NCBI GenBank assembly: GCA_947247005.1 | Contig: OX365956.1 | Span: forward strand, 15,954,089-16,018,088 | DNA from: Spisula solida | Taxonomy: Eukaryota; Mollusca; Bivalvia; Venerida; Mactridae | Direction: 5' to 3' | DNA length: 64,000 bases | Shown: positions 23,963 through 36,749 of the stretch, piece after piece | Numbering within the stretch: position 1 is the stretch's first letter | Layout of the letters: each line of letters opens with the position of its first letter | Made by a program: the position numbers and the translations under genes | The notes under the pieces: model-generated | The model's input: only the letters and a program-made list of their open reading frames with translations | Told to the model about the DNA's origin: nothing | Database searches by the model: none

Positions 23963-24673
23963 CATCGCCTATACTCTGCCATTTATAGCACAACAAGACA
24001 GGCTGACGTCAAACTACTTTCTTTCCTAGGAACGTTACCGTCACCATTACGTCATTTGTCGTAGTATATGACGTCAAACGTGACGTCGTCAATCAGCTAT
24101 ATTTTATCGCGGTAATAAAATATGGTAAGCTCAATATACGCAAAGAAGACAAATCTGACGTGTTTTGTTAGAATGAAATTTCACAAACGTCTTACAAGCG
24201 ACACCACAATCATATGTCTGAGTAAGTTGTTTACGTTATCTATGGGCTTTATATTGTTGTTTGACGGTATCTCCAGAGTATGTCCATCATTCTGCATCAA
24301 GTTTCATACTTTGTGGTTATAAGTTGTAGTGTGGCCACCGGTTTAATAAATTATATCACAAAATACGGAGTTTTGGCATACCCGATTAAGTCAATTCATT
24401 GTTTTATGAAGTAAAGACACTGTGGTGTGGCATAACCATCAGATAAGAAATATATAAAAAAAATATTTCTGAGCGAAAGGTTTTCGTCTCTGGGGATTTA
24501 TATTCCTGTTATTATGATAAAGAAAATTCAGTTTGGCTAATAATATTACTCATTGCATATACTGTAACTAGTTTTTGCGAGTATTTTATTTTTATTTTAT
24601 AAAATTCAATAACTGTATTTAACACAATTTGTTCTGGCGGCGTTATTAATGACATTTCGAATTCTAGCATTAC

Positions 24674-25084
24674 CAGTCTAGCAATACCACGTGACTTTTG
24701 ACTACAGGTACAAGAAGAAATTTGTAAACATTGGAAACTAAAAAAGCCATAAGTATTTTATTTCTTCATCGATTTCTATGAAATATACGCCACGCTAAGG
24801 GGACAATTATTTGCTTTCCATGAAATATAAAATCTTTTTCCGCGGCTGTGCCGTTTTGTCCATTACCTTGTGAACCATGGAACGTGTAGGTTTCACAGGG
24901 TAATGGAAAAGGCGGTAAAACTGCTGAAAAATACATTATATTTCACGGAAAGCAAATACTTTTCCCCTTAGCGTGGCGTATATTTTATAGAAATCGATGA
25001 AGAAATAAAATACTTATGGCTATATTTGTGTTTCCAATTACTACTTGTAACTGTAGCCAAACGCCACGTGGTATTGCTACCCTG
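24674..25084. mobile_element. Palindromic 0.4-kb element, CAG..TAGCAATACCACGTG family, copy A
   Basis: Begins CAGTCTAGCAATACCACGTG and ends CACGTGGTATTGCTACCCTG. Most of its length is self-complementary, including CGCCACGCTAAGGGGACAA against TTCCCCTTAGCGTGGCG. ATTAC is duplicated on both sides (24669-24673 and 25085-25089), so the target duplication is 5 bp. Copy B at 40188-40560 confirms both the boundaries and the 5-bp TSD. Confidence 0.9.
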
Positions 25085-25565
25085 ATTACTGTATTACTTC
25101 GAACTTTACATATGTACTTCAAACAGCAGGTTACTTGAATCGTTATATTGAAATATCTACAACAATAAAGTATTTATAATAGATGAAAGGTTTTGATTTA
25201 TTTCTACGGAGAAAAAAGGCTACGGATCTATTTCTTCTTAAAGATACTTATTTGATTGCTTTCTTTTATTTGTGTTTTATCTCGGAATTTATCGCTATAT
25301 ACATTTGTGATAACCAATTTAAAATGTACCTAAGGGAGTAAGCCAGTCATTAAGTCTCCAGTATTTTTCAGAACTTGAGACTTTATTAACAATAACCCTC
25401 CATTTTTTTGTTTAATTTACACATTTGTGTTAACAAAATAATGGAGACTTACTGTCAATGAATGTGTTAACAAACAAAATAATGTTATCGACTATGTGAA
25501 CACACACACGTTAAGAACTACACATACGCATTGGGCAATATAACACACCATACTCGTACTGTAGA
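25085..25565. other. Unassigned AT-rich DNA
   Basis: No gene or repeat that I can support. Confidence 0.3.
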
Positions 25566-25774
25566 GTCCAGTTAGGATATTGTGACAGTAATGTTGCAGT
25601 TTATGTGTACGCAAAAAGATCAAATCCATTAACTGAACAAGTAGAGCAAATTTAGTATATGTTAATTTAGCATTGAAATTACAGTTGTTTGTACAGTATA
25701 AGCCTTTATAATCTGTTTTACACCGTTAAAGTGGACTCGACCGCTTCGTCACTGGATTCTTACTCTGACTGGAC
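25566..25774 (+). mobile_element. MITE, GTCCAGTTAGGAT family, copy d
   Basis: GTCCAGTTAGGATATTGTG at the left and TCTGACTGGAC followed by TA at the right. Same orientation as copy a. The interior keeps CGACCGCTTCGTCACTGGAT. ORFs crossing it (25689-25883, 25760-26050) are incidental. Confidence 0.8.
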
Positions 25775-25919
25775 TATACGGGATATATACAGACAAAAAC
25801 AATATTTCATCAATTCATTGATCTTGAATTGCATACATTCGTATGCAAATAAACAGAATTCCGTGAGGGTCATGCGCCTTTGAATGTGTCTATCATTAAA
25901 GACACTCAATTCAAAAACA

Positions 25920-26115
25920 TACATGTATACGATGACGAAAACGCGATCTCGATCGTTAAAGCACGATGGCGAGAGCGTGTGATGACAAAAACGGTAATAA
26001 AAGAAAGTATGATAATGATAATACGATATAATACCATTTTGTTTTAACAATCGTTTTCTCGCATGTTGGTCTTAGAATCGTACTTTCGTGTTTTCGTCAT
26101 CGTGTATTTGCGTTT
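25920..26115. repeat. Hairpin-like repeat (CGATGACGAAAACGC / GTTTTCGTCATCG)
   Basis: CGATGACGAAAACGCG near 25930 is inverted as GTGTTTTCGTCATCG near 26090-26105. Between them are CGATCTCGATCG and ATAATGATAATACGAT stretches. Probably a short inverted-repeat element; the ends are uncertain. Confidence 0.4.
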
Positions 26116-26320
26116 TCGTTGTCGTATTCACGAAAATGCAGTAACTTAAAAATACATTATACAAGTATATATGTCCACCATGTTTCAGAAAGTTTTAAAT
26201 ATCCAGTAACTGTTTATTCATCGAAATATATTCACTGACACTGAAGTTTTAGATCACTGATTTCAAAATAAACATTATCATAAGTCCTCCATGTTACTTC
26301 ATCAAGTGTCAATGAGTATA

Positions 26321-26519
26321 GTCCAGTTAGGATAAAAATCCAGTGACGCAGCGGTCGAGTCCACTATAACAGTGTAAAACAATTATAAAGGCTTATACTG
26401 TACAAACAACTATAATTTAAACTGACATACTAAACTTCGCTCTACCTGTTTAGACAATGGTTGTGTTTTTTTGCGTACACATAAACTGCAACGTCACTGT
26501 CACAATATCTTAACTGGAC
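26321..26519 (-). mobile_element. MITE, GTCCAGTTAGGAT family, copy e
   Basis: Begins GTCCAGTTAGGATAAAAATC after TA and ends CTTAACTGGAC. It contains GTGACGCAGCGGTCGAGTCC as in copies b and c. Confidence 0.8.
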
Positions 26520-28701
26520 CACATGGCTTGATCATGTAACACACAAATAACTACACAATAATGTTTGCATGGACTACACTCCATTACTCAAGTAATGGAA
26601 AGTTATTGTAATGTTTCACTAGTTTCAAGACAAAAGCATGGTCTACTCGGTCTGGCATGTTCAAGTTCGTATTTTGATTATTTATTAGAGGTACATGAGA
26701 GACAATATTTTGGGTAAAATTATATTTTGTGTAAACAATTTTGAAATTTACTTCATCCTTACATAAAACAAAATTTATGTTTGACAAAATGGTGCATATT
26801 AAGTCAGAAACAGTCGGGTCATCGTCTCCATTATTTCTCAGGAATGAACAGATACTTGTGCTTTTTCCCTAACATAACAGACACATGTTTTGTACGAATA
26901 GGTGATATATGGAGTGCTGTTCGTTCGTTCGTTCGTTCGTTCTATATAGGTACATACTATCTCATAGCAACGTATGCCGTGTGGTAGCCGTTAAAGGTCA
27001 CCGCGGGGTGTACATAAAGTCAGTGATACTTACCATATCAGCCGATTATAAAATAATGTAGTGCACATGCAACTCAAAGCCACACAGAAACAACAGCAGT
27101 GCCTAGCCATCCACACAAGAGTCAGACACAGAACAAACCATCCACATCCCACAAAATGGATGTTTCAAGCAAACCTATGTAATCACTGCGCAATGAATGA
27201 CAAAATGTGGACTTCGAAGTATGCGCATAATTAACCATAAAGGGGAGAAATGAATCATAACTACAAGTCTAATTTGAGTTTCATTTCTGTTATAATAAGA
27301 AATGATGTTATGAACTCGAAACCTGAAAAAAACGAATGTAATCCATTTTGTCAGTATATCTGCCATTCAAAAATATTTCAACATACCCACTGACCTTTCA
27401 CAGTGTCTCCATTTACATATACGAGGGACGTTCAGAAATAACGTAGACTTTTGCTGTATACCAATCAATGTTGTAGACAGATTAAATATGAACATGCTTT
27501 TTGAAATCGAAATAGATATAGATACAGAAGATTTTATGTAATATACGCCATGACCATATGATCATTACTATGCCGTTGTCTATTAAGTGTATATTGGCAT
27601 ATTATACCGGTATGGGCACTCGGGCTAAAAACCTCGAGCCAATACCTAACGTAGTATGCCAATATTGAATTTATGCACCCGGTACTAACCTATGGGTACT
27701 GAAACATAATGATCCGACGAAAACTGAAATTAAATACAACAAACAAAACGATGAATACCTACACACTCACAATTCTACTGGGAACACACTAACTAATGAA
27801 TATTGTCCTTGAATAGTCCAAACGACGAGACTCTTTTCCTACAAAGATCACAATTTCTTTTCCTACGGGAAATCAATGTGCCAAAAAGTGTTGTTTGTTA
27901 CGAAGAACGGTCGTATTTCACCTGTAATTGTAGACAAATTTGACACATTTTTCGACAAATGCTAGCCATGAAATATGATATTTATATGTAGACAAAACAC
28001 AAATACTGTTGTATAACGTCGTTCGATATACCAACGATAATGTCACGTCGTGCAGGTACATTGTATTCCGTTGATGAAGTATATACATACTCTCGCAAAG
28101 AAACACTGGCTTAAGATACGATTGCGCATTTAAATCATGTTAGAATCGATATAAAATATTCAAGAGCCGTAGTACATCAGTTTGTCGTTTTGACCTTTTG
28201 TATTAACCAAGGCCCTCGTGGTCAATTCCTGCGCGTCAAAACTAAACACCATTGTAGAACACCTGGTATACAACGGGGTTTCATAATTTATTTCTTAATA
28301 AAAGTATGACAAGTTAGGTGATACGACTGTCTGAAATGACGTATATTTAAGAGACTGATGTGTACGAGGGCCATTTATAAAATTACACACATTTGTGTAG
28401 AAAACTGACGCAGTTACTTGCCCATGCGTAACATTCCAAATGTCATGTGATCAGATGACCTGGTATTGGTAAGTATCTCGGTTATGTATGATTATGTTCT
28501 TTTATCAGCAGAGTTTATATAGTAAAGTTCTCCCCCATTTGACCTTCCAGACTTTAATATTTACACATAGTCGTCTTTTCTTTGATAACGTGTCGAATGG
28601 CTTGGAAATGTCTGTGACAGTCATAATGACTAATTCTGGGGTAATGTGAGTTAAGAAGTGCAAAAAAAACTATTATAAATAAACAAAATACGACCTTTGA
28701 A
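26520..28701. other. Gene-free AT-rich DNA with small repeats
   Basis: 26917-26941 is a GTTC microsatellite. TACGAGGGACGTTCAGAAAT at about 27420 matches the ends of mariner-like elements, but no partner end was found. 27590-27665 is a hairpin (TATTGGCATA...TATGCCAATA, with CTCGGG...CCTCGAG inside). No coding region is supported. Confidence 0.4.
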
Positions 28702-28711
28702 TAGATGTGAA
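28702..28711 (+). repeat. 10-bp target-site duplication, left (TAGATGTGAA)
   Basis: Identical to 35176-35185 on the other side of the giant foldback element. Confidence 0.92.
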
Positions 28712-28871
28712 GGTAATCGCTAAGCGGCATCCATATAACCGAGTCATCCATATAACGTAGGTTACGGTAATTTTCGTAACTCCGCCTATATCTGTCCGAG
28801 GGTCACGGCTAAAAGACATGCGTTTGGACTACAATTACTAGACTCTAGCTGTTCCAACCACGTGTAAGGAA

Positions 28872-31800
28872 GGCATCCATAGAATGTAGATTTATTCTTT
28901 GTGGTTTATATTGATATAATATCCAAGTTAGGGTGGCATCTACAGAATGTAGGTTTATTCTATGTTGTATATAGTGTTGTTATAAGCATGTTAGAGGGGC
29001 ATCTATAGAATGTAGGTTTGTTCTATGTTGTATGTAGGGTTGTTATAGGCCTGTTAGGGCAGCATCCATAGAATGTAGGTTTATTCTATGTTGTATGAAG
29101 TGTTGTTATAAGCATGTTAAAGCGGCATATATTGAATGTAGGTTTATTCTCTGTTGTATATAATGTTGTTATGGTCATGTTAGGTCGGCATCTATTGAAT
29201 GTAGGTTTACTCTATGTTGCAATAAGTGTTGTTATAGACATGTTAGTGTGGCATCCATAGAATGCAGGGTTCTTCTTTGTTGCATTTGGAATTGTTATAG
29301 ACATGTTAGCGCGGCATCTATGGAATGTGGGTTTATTATATGTTGTGTTTTATCCTATGTTCAATATAGGGCGGTATCCATAATACGTAGATATACTCTA
29401 TGTTCAATAAAGTGTTGCTAGAGGAACTTTAAGGCGGTATCCATAGAACGTAGGTTTTTTCTATGTTCAATATAGTGTCGTTATATTAAGTATGTTATGG
29501 CGGTATCCATCTTATGTAGGTATATTCAATGTTGTAAATAATGTTGCTATAGACACATAAGCGCGGCATCCATAGAATGTAGGTTTATTCTTTGTTATTG
29601 GTATCTTCAGGCGGTATCCATAGAACGTAGGTTTTATTCTATGTTCATTATAGGGCGGTATCCATAGGATGTAGGTATATTCTATGTTCAATAAAGAGTT
29701 GCTAGAGGTAATTTAAGGCGGTACCCATAGAACGTAGGTTTATTATATGTTCAATATAGTGTTGTTATAAGTATGTTAGGGCGGTATCCATCTAATGTAG
29801 GTGTATTAAATGTTGTAAATAATGATGCTATAGACATATAAGCGCGGCATCCATACAATGTAGGTTTATTATATGTTGTATTAAGTGTTGTTATAGACAT
29901 GTTAGCACGACATCCATATAATGTAGGTTTATTCTATGTTTTATATAGTGTAGTTATTGGTATCTTCAGTCGGTATCCATAGAACGTAGATTTTATTCTA
30001 TTTCCAATATAGTGTTCTTATGGACATGTTATCGCGGCAACTATAGAATGTAGGTTTATTCTTTGTTCAATATAGGGCGGTATCTATAGAACGTAGGTTT
30101 TATTATATGTTCAATATAAGGCGGTATCCATAGAACGTATGTATATTCTATGTTCAATAAAGTGTTGCCGGAGGTACTTTAAGGCTGTATTCATAGAACG
30201 TAGGTTTATTCTGTGTTCAATATAGTGTTATTATAGGTATGTTAGGGCGGTATCCATCTAATGTAGGTATATTCAATGTTGTAAATAACGTTGCTATAGA
30301 CATATAAGCGCGGCATCCATAGAATGTAGGTTTATTCTTTGTTGCATATAGTGTTCTTAAGGACATGTTAGCGCGCCTCTATAGAATGTAGCTATAATCT
30401 GTGTTGTAATAAGTGTTGTTATAGACATGTTAGCGCGGCATCCATAGAATGCAGGGTTCTTCTTTGTTGCATTTGGAATTGTTATAGACATGTCAGCGCG
30501 GCATCTATAGAATGTAGGTTTATTATAGGTTGTATATATTGTTGTTATTGGTATCTTAAGGCGGTATCCATAGAACCTACGTTTTATTCTATGTTCAATA
30601 AAGGGCGATATCCATAGAACGTAGGTATATTCTATGTTCAATAAAGTGTTGCTAGAGGAACTTTAAGGCGGTATCTATAGAACGTAGGTTTTTTCAATGT
30701 TCGATATAGTTTGTTATAAGTCTGTTATGGCGGTATCCATCTTATGTAGGTATATTCAATGTTGTAAATAATGTTGCTATAGACACATAAGCGCGGCATC
30801 CATAGAAAGTAGGTTTATTCTTTGTTATTGGTATCTTCAGGCGGTATTCAGAGAACGTCGGTTTTATTCTATGTTCAATTTAGTGTTCGTATGGACATGT
30901 TAGCGCGGCATCTATAGAATGTAGGTTTATTCTATGTTCTATTAAGTGTTGTTATAGACATGTTAGCACGGCATCCATAGAATGTAGGGTTCTTCTATGA
31001 TGCATATAGTGTTGTTATAGACATGTTGGCGCGGCACCTATAGAATGTAGGTTTATTATATGTTGTACATACTGTTGTTATTGGTATTTTAGGCGGTTTC
31101 TATAGAACGTAGGTTTTATTCTATGTTGTTTATAGTGGTTTTATAGACATGTTAGGTCGGCATCTATTGAATGTAGGTTTACTCTATGTGGTATATGGTG
31201 TTGTTGTAGTATGTATTGTTGTTATGGGCATGTAATGATGGGATCCATATAATGTAGGTTTATTTTATGTGGTATATGGTGTTGTTTTAGGCATGTAAGG
31301 GCGGCATCCATAGAATGTAGGTTTATTTTATGTGGTATATGGTGTTGTTTTAGGCATGTTAGGGCGTAATCCATAGAATGTAGGTTTATTCTATGTTGTA
31401 CAGTGTTGTTATAGACATATTACGGCGGCACCCATTGAATGTAGGTTTACTATTTGTTGTATGTCGTGTTGTTATATGAATGTTTAGGCGGCATCATAAT
31501 GTAGGTTTATTTAAAGTGGTATTTTGAGTTGTTAGAGTATTGTTAGGGCGGCATCCATAGAATGTAGGTTTATTATATGTGAAATATAATGTTGTTATAG
31601 GCATGTTGGAGCGACATCCATAGAATGAACGTTTATTCTATATTGTACAGTACGTGTTGTTATAGACATGTTAGGGTGGCATCTATAGAATGATAGGTTT
31701 ATTCTATGTTGTTTGTAGTGTTGTTATAGGCATGCTAGGGCGGCATGTATAAAATCTAAGTTTATTGTATGTTGTATTAAGTGCTATTATAAATGATTGG

Positions 31801-32380
31801 GCGGCATCCAAAGAATGTAGGGTTATTCTATGTTGTTTATAGTGTTGCTATGGGCTTGTTTAGACGGTATCCATAAAATGTAGTGTTATACTTTGTTTTA
31901 TGTAGTGTAGTTTTATGCCTGTTAAAGCGGCAACCATAGAATGTAGGTTTATTCTATGTTGTATGTAGTGTTGTTATAGGCATGTTAGGGCGGCATCTAT
32001 AGAATGTAGGTTTATTCTGTGTCATATGTAGTGTTGTTATAGACATTTTAGGGCGGCATCTATAGAATGAATGTTAAGTCTATGTTGTATATAGTGTGGT
32101 TATAGACATGTTAGGTCGGCTTCTGTAGAATGTAGGTTTACTCTATATGGTATATGGGGTTGTTATAGTATGTAGTGTTGTTATTGGCATGTAATGATGG
32201 CATCCATATAATGTAGGTTTATTTTATGTGGTATCTGGTGTTGATATAAGCATTTAGGGGGCATCCATAGAATGTAGGTTTATTCCATGTGGTATAATAC
32301 GTTGTTATAGGCATGTTAGGGCGTAATCCATAGACTGAATGTTTATTCTTTGTTGTACAATGTTGTTATATGTCTGAAAG
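28872..32380 (+). repeat. 63-bp satellite array, left arm of foldback
   Basis: Consensus blocks GCGGCATCCATAGAATGTAG, GTTTATTCTATGTTGTATAT and AGTGTTGTTATAGACATGTT recur. Successive starts at 28999, 29062 and 29125 give a 63-bp period. About 55 units fit the length. A higher-order pattern with GTTGCTAGAGG, TATCCATCTAATGTAGG and TATCTTCAGGCGG variants repeats every roughly 290-480 bp between 29400 and 30840. Confidence 0.95.
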
Positions 32381-32384
32381 CCGC

Positions 32385-35035
32385 CTTAAAATACCTATAA
32401 CAACACTATATAGAATAGAACCTAAATTCTATGGATATCGCGCTTACATACCAATAACAACACTATATAAAACATACATTAACCTACATTCTATGGATGC
32501 CGCTCTTACAAGTTTATAACACCATTATATACAACATAGAATATACCTCCGCGCTTACATTTCTATGAAAACACTATATACAACATAGAATAAAATACAT
32601 TCTATGGATTCCGCCCTTACATACCAATAACAACCCTATTTACAACATACATACACCTACGTTCTATGGGTGCCGCGATAACCTGTTTATAACAACACTA
32701 TATGTATTATTATATCAGAAACAGTAAACGAAAGCCACCCTATCATAACTTAAACAACACTGCATTTAGCCTAAACATCACCTACATTCTGTGGATGGCG
32801 TCCTTATATGTCTAAAACAACAATATATACAGCATAGAATACAACCAAATTCTTTGGATGAAGTCTTTAAATACATTTATTACACCTACATTCCATGGAT
32901 GCACCCTAACATGTCTGTATTATCGCTACATACGACGTATAATACACATACATTGTATTGATGTCGTCCCAATACGGTAACTATTTGAAATCCTTTTACG
33001 GGCAATCAAGTATCACAAGCCACGCCTATAAGTCTAAAAGGTGGGATTACGAAGTTCACCGAAAAACCTACATTATATGGATGTCTCGGTTATATGGACA
33101 CCGCTTAGCGATGACCCAGAATAAGCCTACATTATATGGATGTCGTGCTACATGTCTATAACAACACTACGTACAACATATAATAAACCTACATTCTACA
33201 TATGCCGCGCTTACATGTCTATAACAATTATAAATGCAACAAAGTAGAACCCTATATTCAATGGATGCCGACCGCCCTAATCTAACTATAACAACAATAT
33301 ATTGAACATAGAATACACCTACGTTCTATGGATACCGCCTTAAAGTATATCCAACAACACTTTATTGAACATAGAATATACCTACGTTCTATGGATACCG
33401 CCATATATTGAACATAGAATAAAACCTACGTTCTATAGATACCACTTGAAGATACCAACAACGCTCTATTTATACAATATAGAATAAACCTACATTATAT
33501 GGATGTCGTGCTAACATGTCTATAACAACACTATGTACAACATACAATAAACTTACATTCTATAGATGGCTAACATGTCTAAAACAACAATATATGCGTT
33601 AAAGAAGATCCCTACATTCTATGGATGCCGTGCTACTATGTCTATAACAACACTTAATACAACATAGAATAAACCTACATTAGATGGATACCGCTCTAAC
33701 ATACTTTTAACGACACTATATTGAACATAGAATAAACCTACGTTCTATGGATACCGCCTTAAATTACCTCCAGCAACACTTTATTGAACATAGAATATAC
33801 CTAGGTTCCATAGATACCGCCCTATATTGAACATAGAATAAAACCTACTTTCTATGGATACCGCCTGAGGATACCAAAAACAACACTATATACAACATAG
33901 AATAAACTTACATTATATGGATGTCGTGCTAACATGTCTATAACAACACTACGTACACCATATAATAAACCTACGTTCTATAGATGCCGCGCTAATATGT
34001 CTATAACAATTCTAAATGCAACAAAGAAAAACCCTACATTCTATGGATGCCGCGCTAACATGTCGAAACCAACACTTTATACAACATAGAATAAACCTAC
34101 ATTCTATAGATGCCGCGCTAACATGTCCATTAGAACACTATATGCTACAAAGAATAAACCTACATTCTATGGATGCCGCGCTTATATGTCTATAGCAACA
34201 TTATTTACAACATTAAATATACATACTTAGATGGATACCGCCCTAACCTACTTCTAACAACACTATATTTAACATAGAATAAACCTACGTTGTATGGATT
34301 CCGCCTTAAAGTACCTCCAGCAACACTTTATTGAACATAGAATATACCTACTTTCTATGGATACTGCCCTATATTGAACATAGAATAAAACCTACGTTCT
34401 ATGGATACCGCCTTAAGATACCAATAACAACACCATATACAACATAGAATAAACCTACTTTATATGGATGTCGTTCTAACATGTCTATAACAACACTACG
34501 TACAACATATAATAAACTTACATTCTATAGATGCCGCGCTAACATGTCTAAAACAACACTATATGCATCAAAGAAGAACCCTACATTCTATGGAGGCCGC
34601 GCTTACATGTCTATAACAACATTATATACAACATAGAATAAACCGACATTCTCTGGATGCCGCCCTAACATGCCTGTATCAACACTATATACAATATATA
34701 ATAAACCTACATTCTATGGATGCATAGAATAGACCTATATACTATAGATGCCGCACTTACATACCCATAACGACACTATAATATTATACAACATACAATA
34801 CACCTACGTTCCATAGATGCCGCGCTTACATGTCTATAACAACACTATATGCAATATTTATAACAGAAACAGTATAGAGATGCCACCCTATCATAACTTA
34901 AGCAACACTGCATTCAGCATATGTTACATTCTGTGAATGGCGTCCTTATATGTCTAAAACAACAAAGTCTATATCAACGCTACATACGACGTATAATAAT
35001 ACACCTACATTATATGGATGTCGTCCAAATACGGT
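32385..35035 (-). repeat. 63-bp satellite array, right arm of foldback (inverted)
   Basis: The same repeat read on the minus strand (ACCTACATTCTATGGATGCCGC, CTATAACAACACTATATACAAC on the plus strand). It is interrupted by a module at about 32690-33125 that is duplicated at 34850-35175 and includes the terminal sequence CGCTTAGCGAT. About 40 units fit. Confidence 0.95.
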
Positions 35036-35175
35036 ACAGCTATTTGAAATCCTTCTACGGGCAATCCAGTAGCACAAGTCCCGCCTATAAGTCTAAAAGG
35101 TGGGATTACGAAGTTCACCGGAAAATCTACATTATATGGATGTCTCGGTTATATAGACGCCGCTTAGCGATTACC

Positions 35176-35185
35176 TAGATGTGAA
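35176..35185 (+). repeat. 10-bp target-site duplication, right (TAGATGTGAA)
   Basis: Perfect copy of 28702-28711. Confidence 0.92.
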
Positions 35186-35766
35186 CCCTTTCATACAAAT
35201 TGTTTGTGTATGAATCGTCAAGTTGTGAGTATGGCAAATTGTAAAATGCATGTTCAACAACGGGATCGTTATTCCCAAACATATGGAATTTTATCATCTT
35301 CATTTGCATTGTTTAGTCAAACCCTGAAAATGTTGTTGCGTATACGTTACATGTAACACATCTTTCAATGGTTGCTTATTGTTACTTAATATGATACATA
35401 GGTCATCTCCCGGCCAAACGTTTTACATATATGATCATTGTCTTTTGGAATACATGTAGTCGAGTCGCAACGTTTGGTCAACGACTTTTATAAAAAGTGA
35501 ATCCTATGATTTTTGGTGCAAATTATTAAACATTTCTAGAAATAACGATAGACGATTGACGTTTTTCTCTTAATGCAATTTACCATTTTTTTCAAGCCGT
35601 TTACAGTACATAGGAAATAGCCTTTCTATGCTATAACTATAATGGCTTCTCCAATGCGGATATGCAACCCATGGTACAAAATTGAAGCATATTAAATACC
35701 GACACCTTAAGATAATTTCATATCTAATATATACCGCTAGCGACAAGTATAAGGCAGATTCATATT
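35186..35766. other. Unassigned AT-rich DNA
   Basis: No feature seen. Confidence 0.3.
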
Positions 35767-36374
35767 AGCCGTTCTCCAGAAAAAACGGGCTTGGTGACAC
35801 TATTAGTCTATATATAGGGGTTCTAAAATGAGAAAAAGGTCATGCCCTTTGATTTAATTTTAAGTAATTTGATCATACAGTTATATCTTTTAGATTTAAT
35901 TTTTAACATGAATGACAAGTATGTTCAAATAAGTTCTGTCGTTGCTATATAGTGACCCATGTCGGAAAAGTACCCATATTTAGCAAAATGAGGGGTCAGT
36001 GGTTAAAACAGTGGCTAAAGCAAGTATTCATTTTATCCATATGTTACATTAAAAAATAACATATTTCTAAATTGTGAAATAACTTTGAAACGTTTACGTC
36101 CAGAATTTATCAAAAACATGATATCTGAAATGCTTGTTAACGTTACGTCAAATAACGTCGAAGTGACGTTTGCGACGTCACTAAAAACCAAGTCGTGCGT
36201 GGTTAGATTTAATGGTCTGTAACTTTGTAAAGGGATAGGCTGCTAAGCCGCTACACTGTCAAATTCACGAACATATTTTCAGAAACTGTTTATAAGAGTC
36301 TTGTCCTTCTAATGATATATTATCATGATTTTCATAAGTGTGTCACTATGCACGGTTTTTCTGGAGAATGGCTC
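35767..36374. mobile_element. TIR element, GAGCCGTTCTCC family, copy 2
   Basis: Starts AGCCGTTCTCCAGAAAAAACG and ends GTTTTTCTGGAGAATGGCTC. The TGACGT-rich core lies inverted relative to copies 1, 3 and 4 (AACGTTACGTCAAATAACGTC). It is the shortest of the four copies. Confidence 0.75.
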
Positions 36375-36749
36375 ATATGTATGTATATCCAACTTTTCTT
36401 TCGCTTACGCTTTCCATATTCAATTACATAAACCATTTTAGAATTTGTATTTGATTCCGTACCATAGGGAGCGTATGTGGATTTATAGGTATGTCAATGT
36501 AGCGCTTTACTTTACTCATCTTTAGATATCACGTCACTTCGAATAATGATTTTGTTCATCCTGTGTAATTGATTTTCCTTGCCAAAAAGTTAACGTATGA
36601 TCCTTGGGTTCCGCTAATTCGGTTACCGTCTACCCGCCTGCCTAATATTTTACATGATGTGAAGAATATGAGTTCGAATTTAAATGCGTTAGCATTGGAA
36701 TACGAGAGGTGCTCCACTTGATGTTTACTATCCGATATTGTGAGGCTTA
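36375..36749. other. Unassigned DNA
   Basis: No feature seen. Confidence 0.3.

Larger units (their letters stand above)
28712..35175. mobile_element. 6.46-kb giant foldback element, MULE-like, arms made of 63-bp tandem repeats
   Basis: Both termini read GGTAATCGCTAAGCGGC inward, and the inverted similarity of the ends extends about 110 bp. TAGATGTGAA is duplicated perfectly at 28702-28711 and 35176-35185. Inside the termini the left arm (to about 32380) and right arm (from about 32385) are arrays of the same 63-bp repeat in opposite orientation, meeting head to head with almost no spacer. There is no transposase ORF; the ORFs present (such as 30357-30641, 32958-33161, 34921-35178) are repeat artefacts. 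A 9-10-bp TSD is characteristic of Mutator-like elements, and Foldback elements with repeat-built arms are known. The family assignment is inferred from structure only. Confidence 0.9.

Noticed and set aside
24122..24322. 66-codon ORF
   Set aside because: No recognisable domain; composition as in the surrounding non-coding DNA.
30357..30641. 94-codon minus ORF as a gene
   Set aside because: Its translation is itself periodic (FYGCRANMSITT repeats) because it follows the 63-bp satellite.
28872..35035. CRISPR array
   Set aside because: The repeats are contiguous 63-bp satellite units without spacers, diverged, inverted between arms and in a eukaryotic setting.
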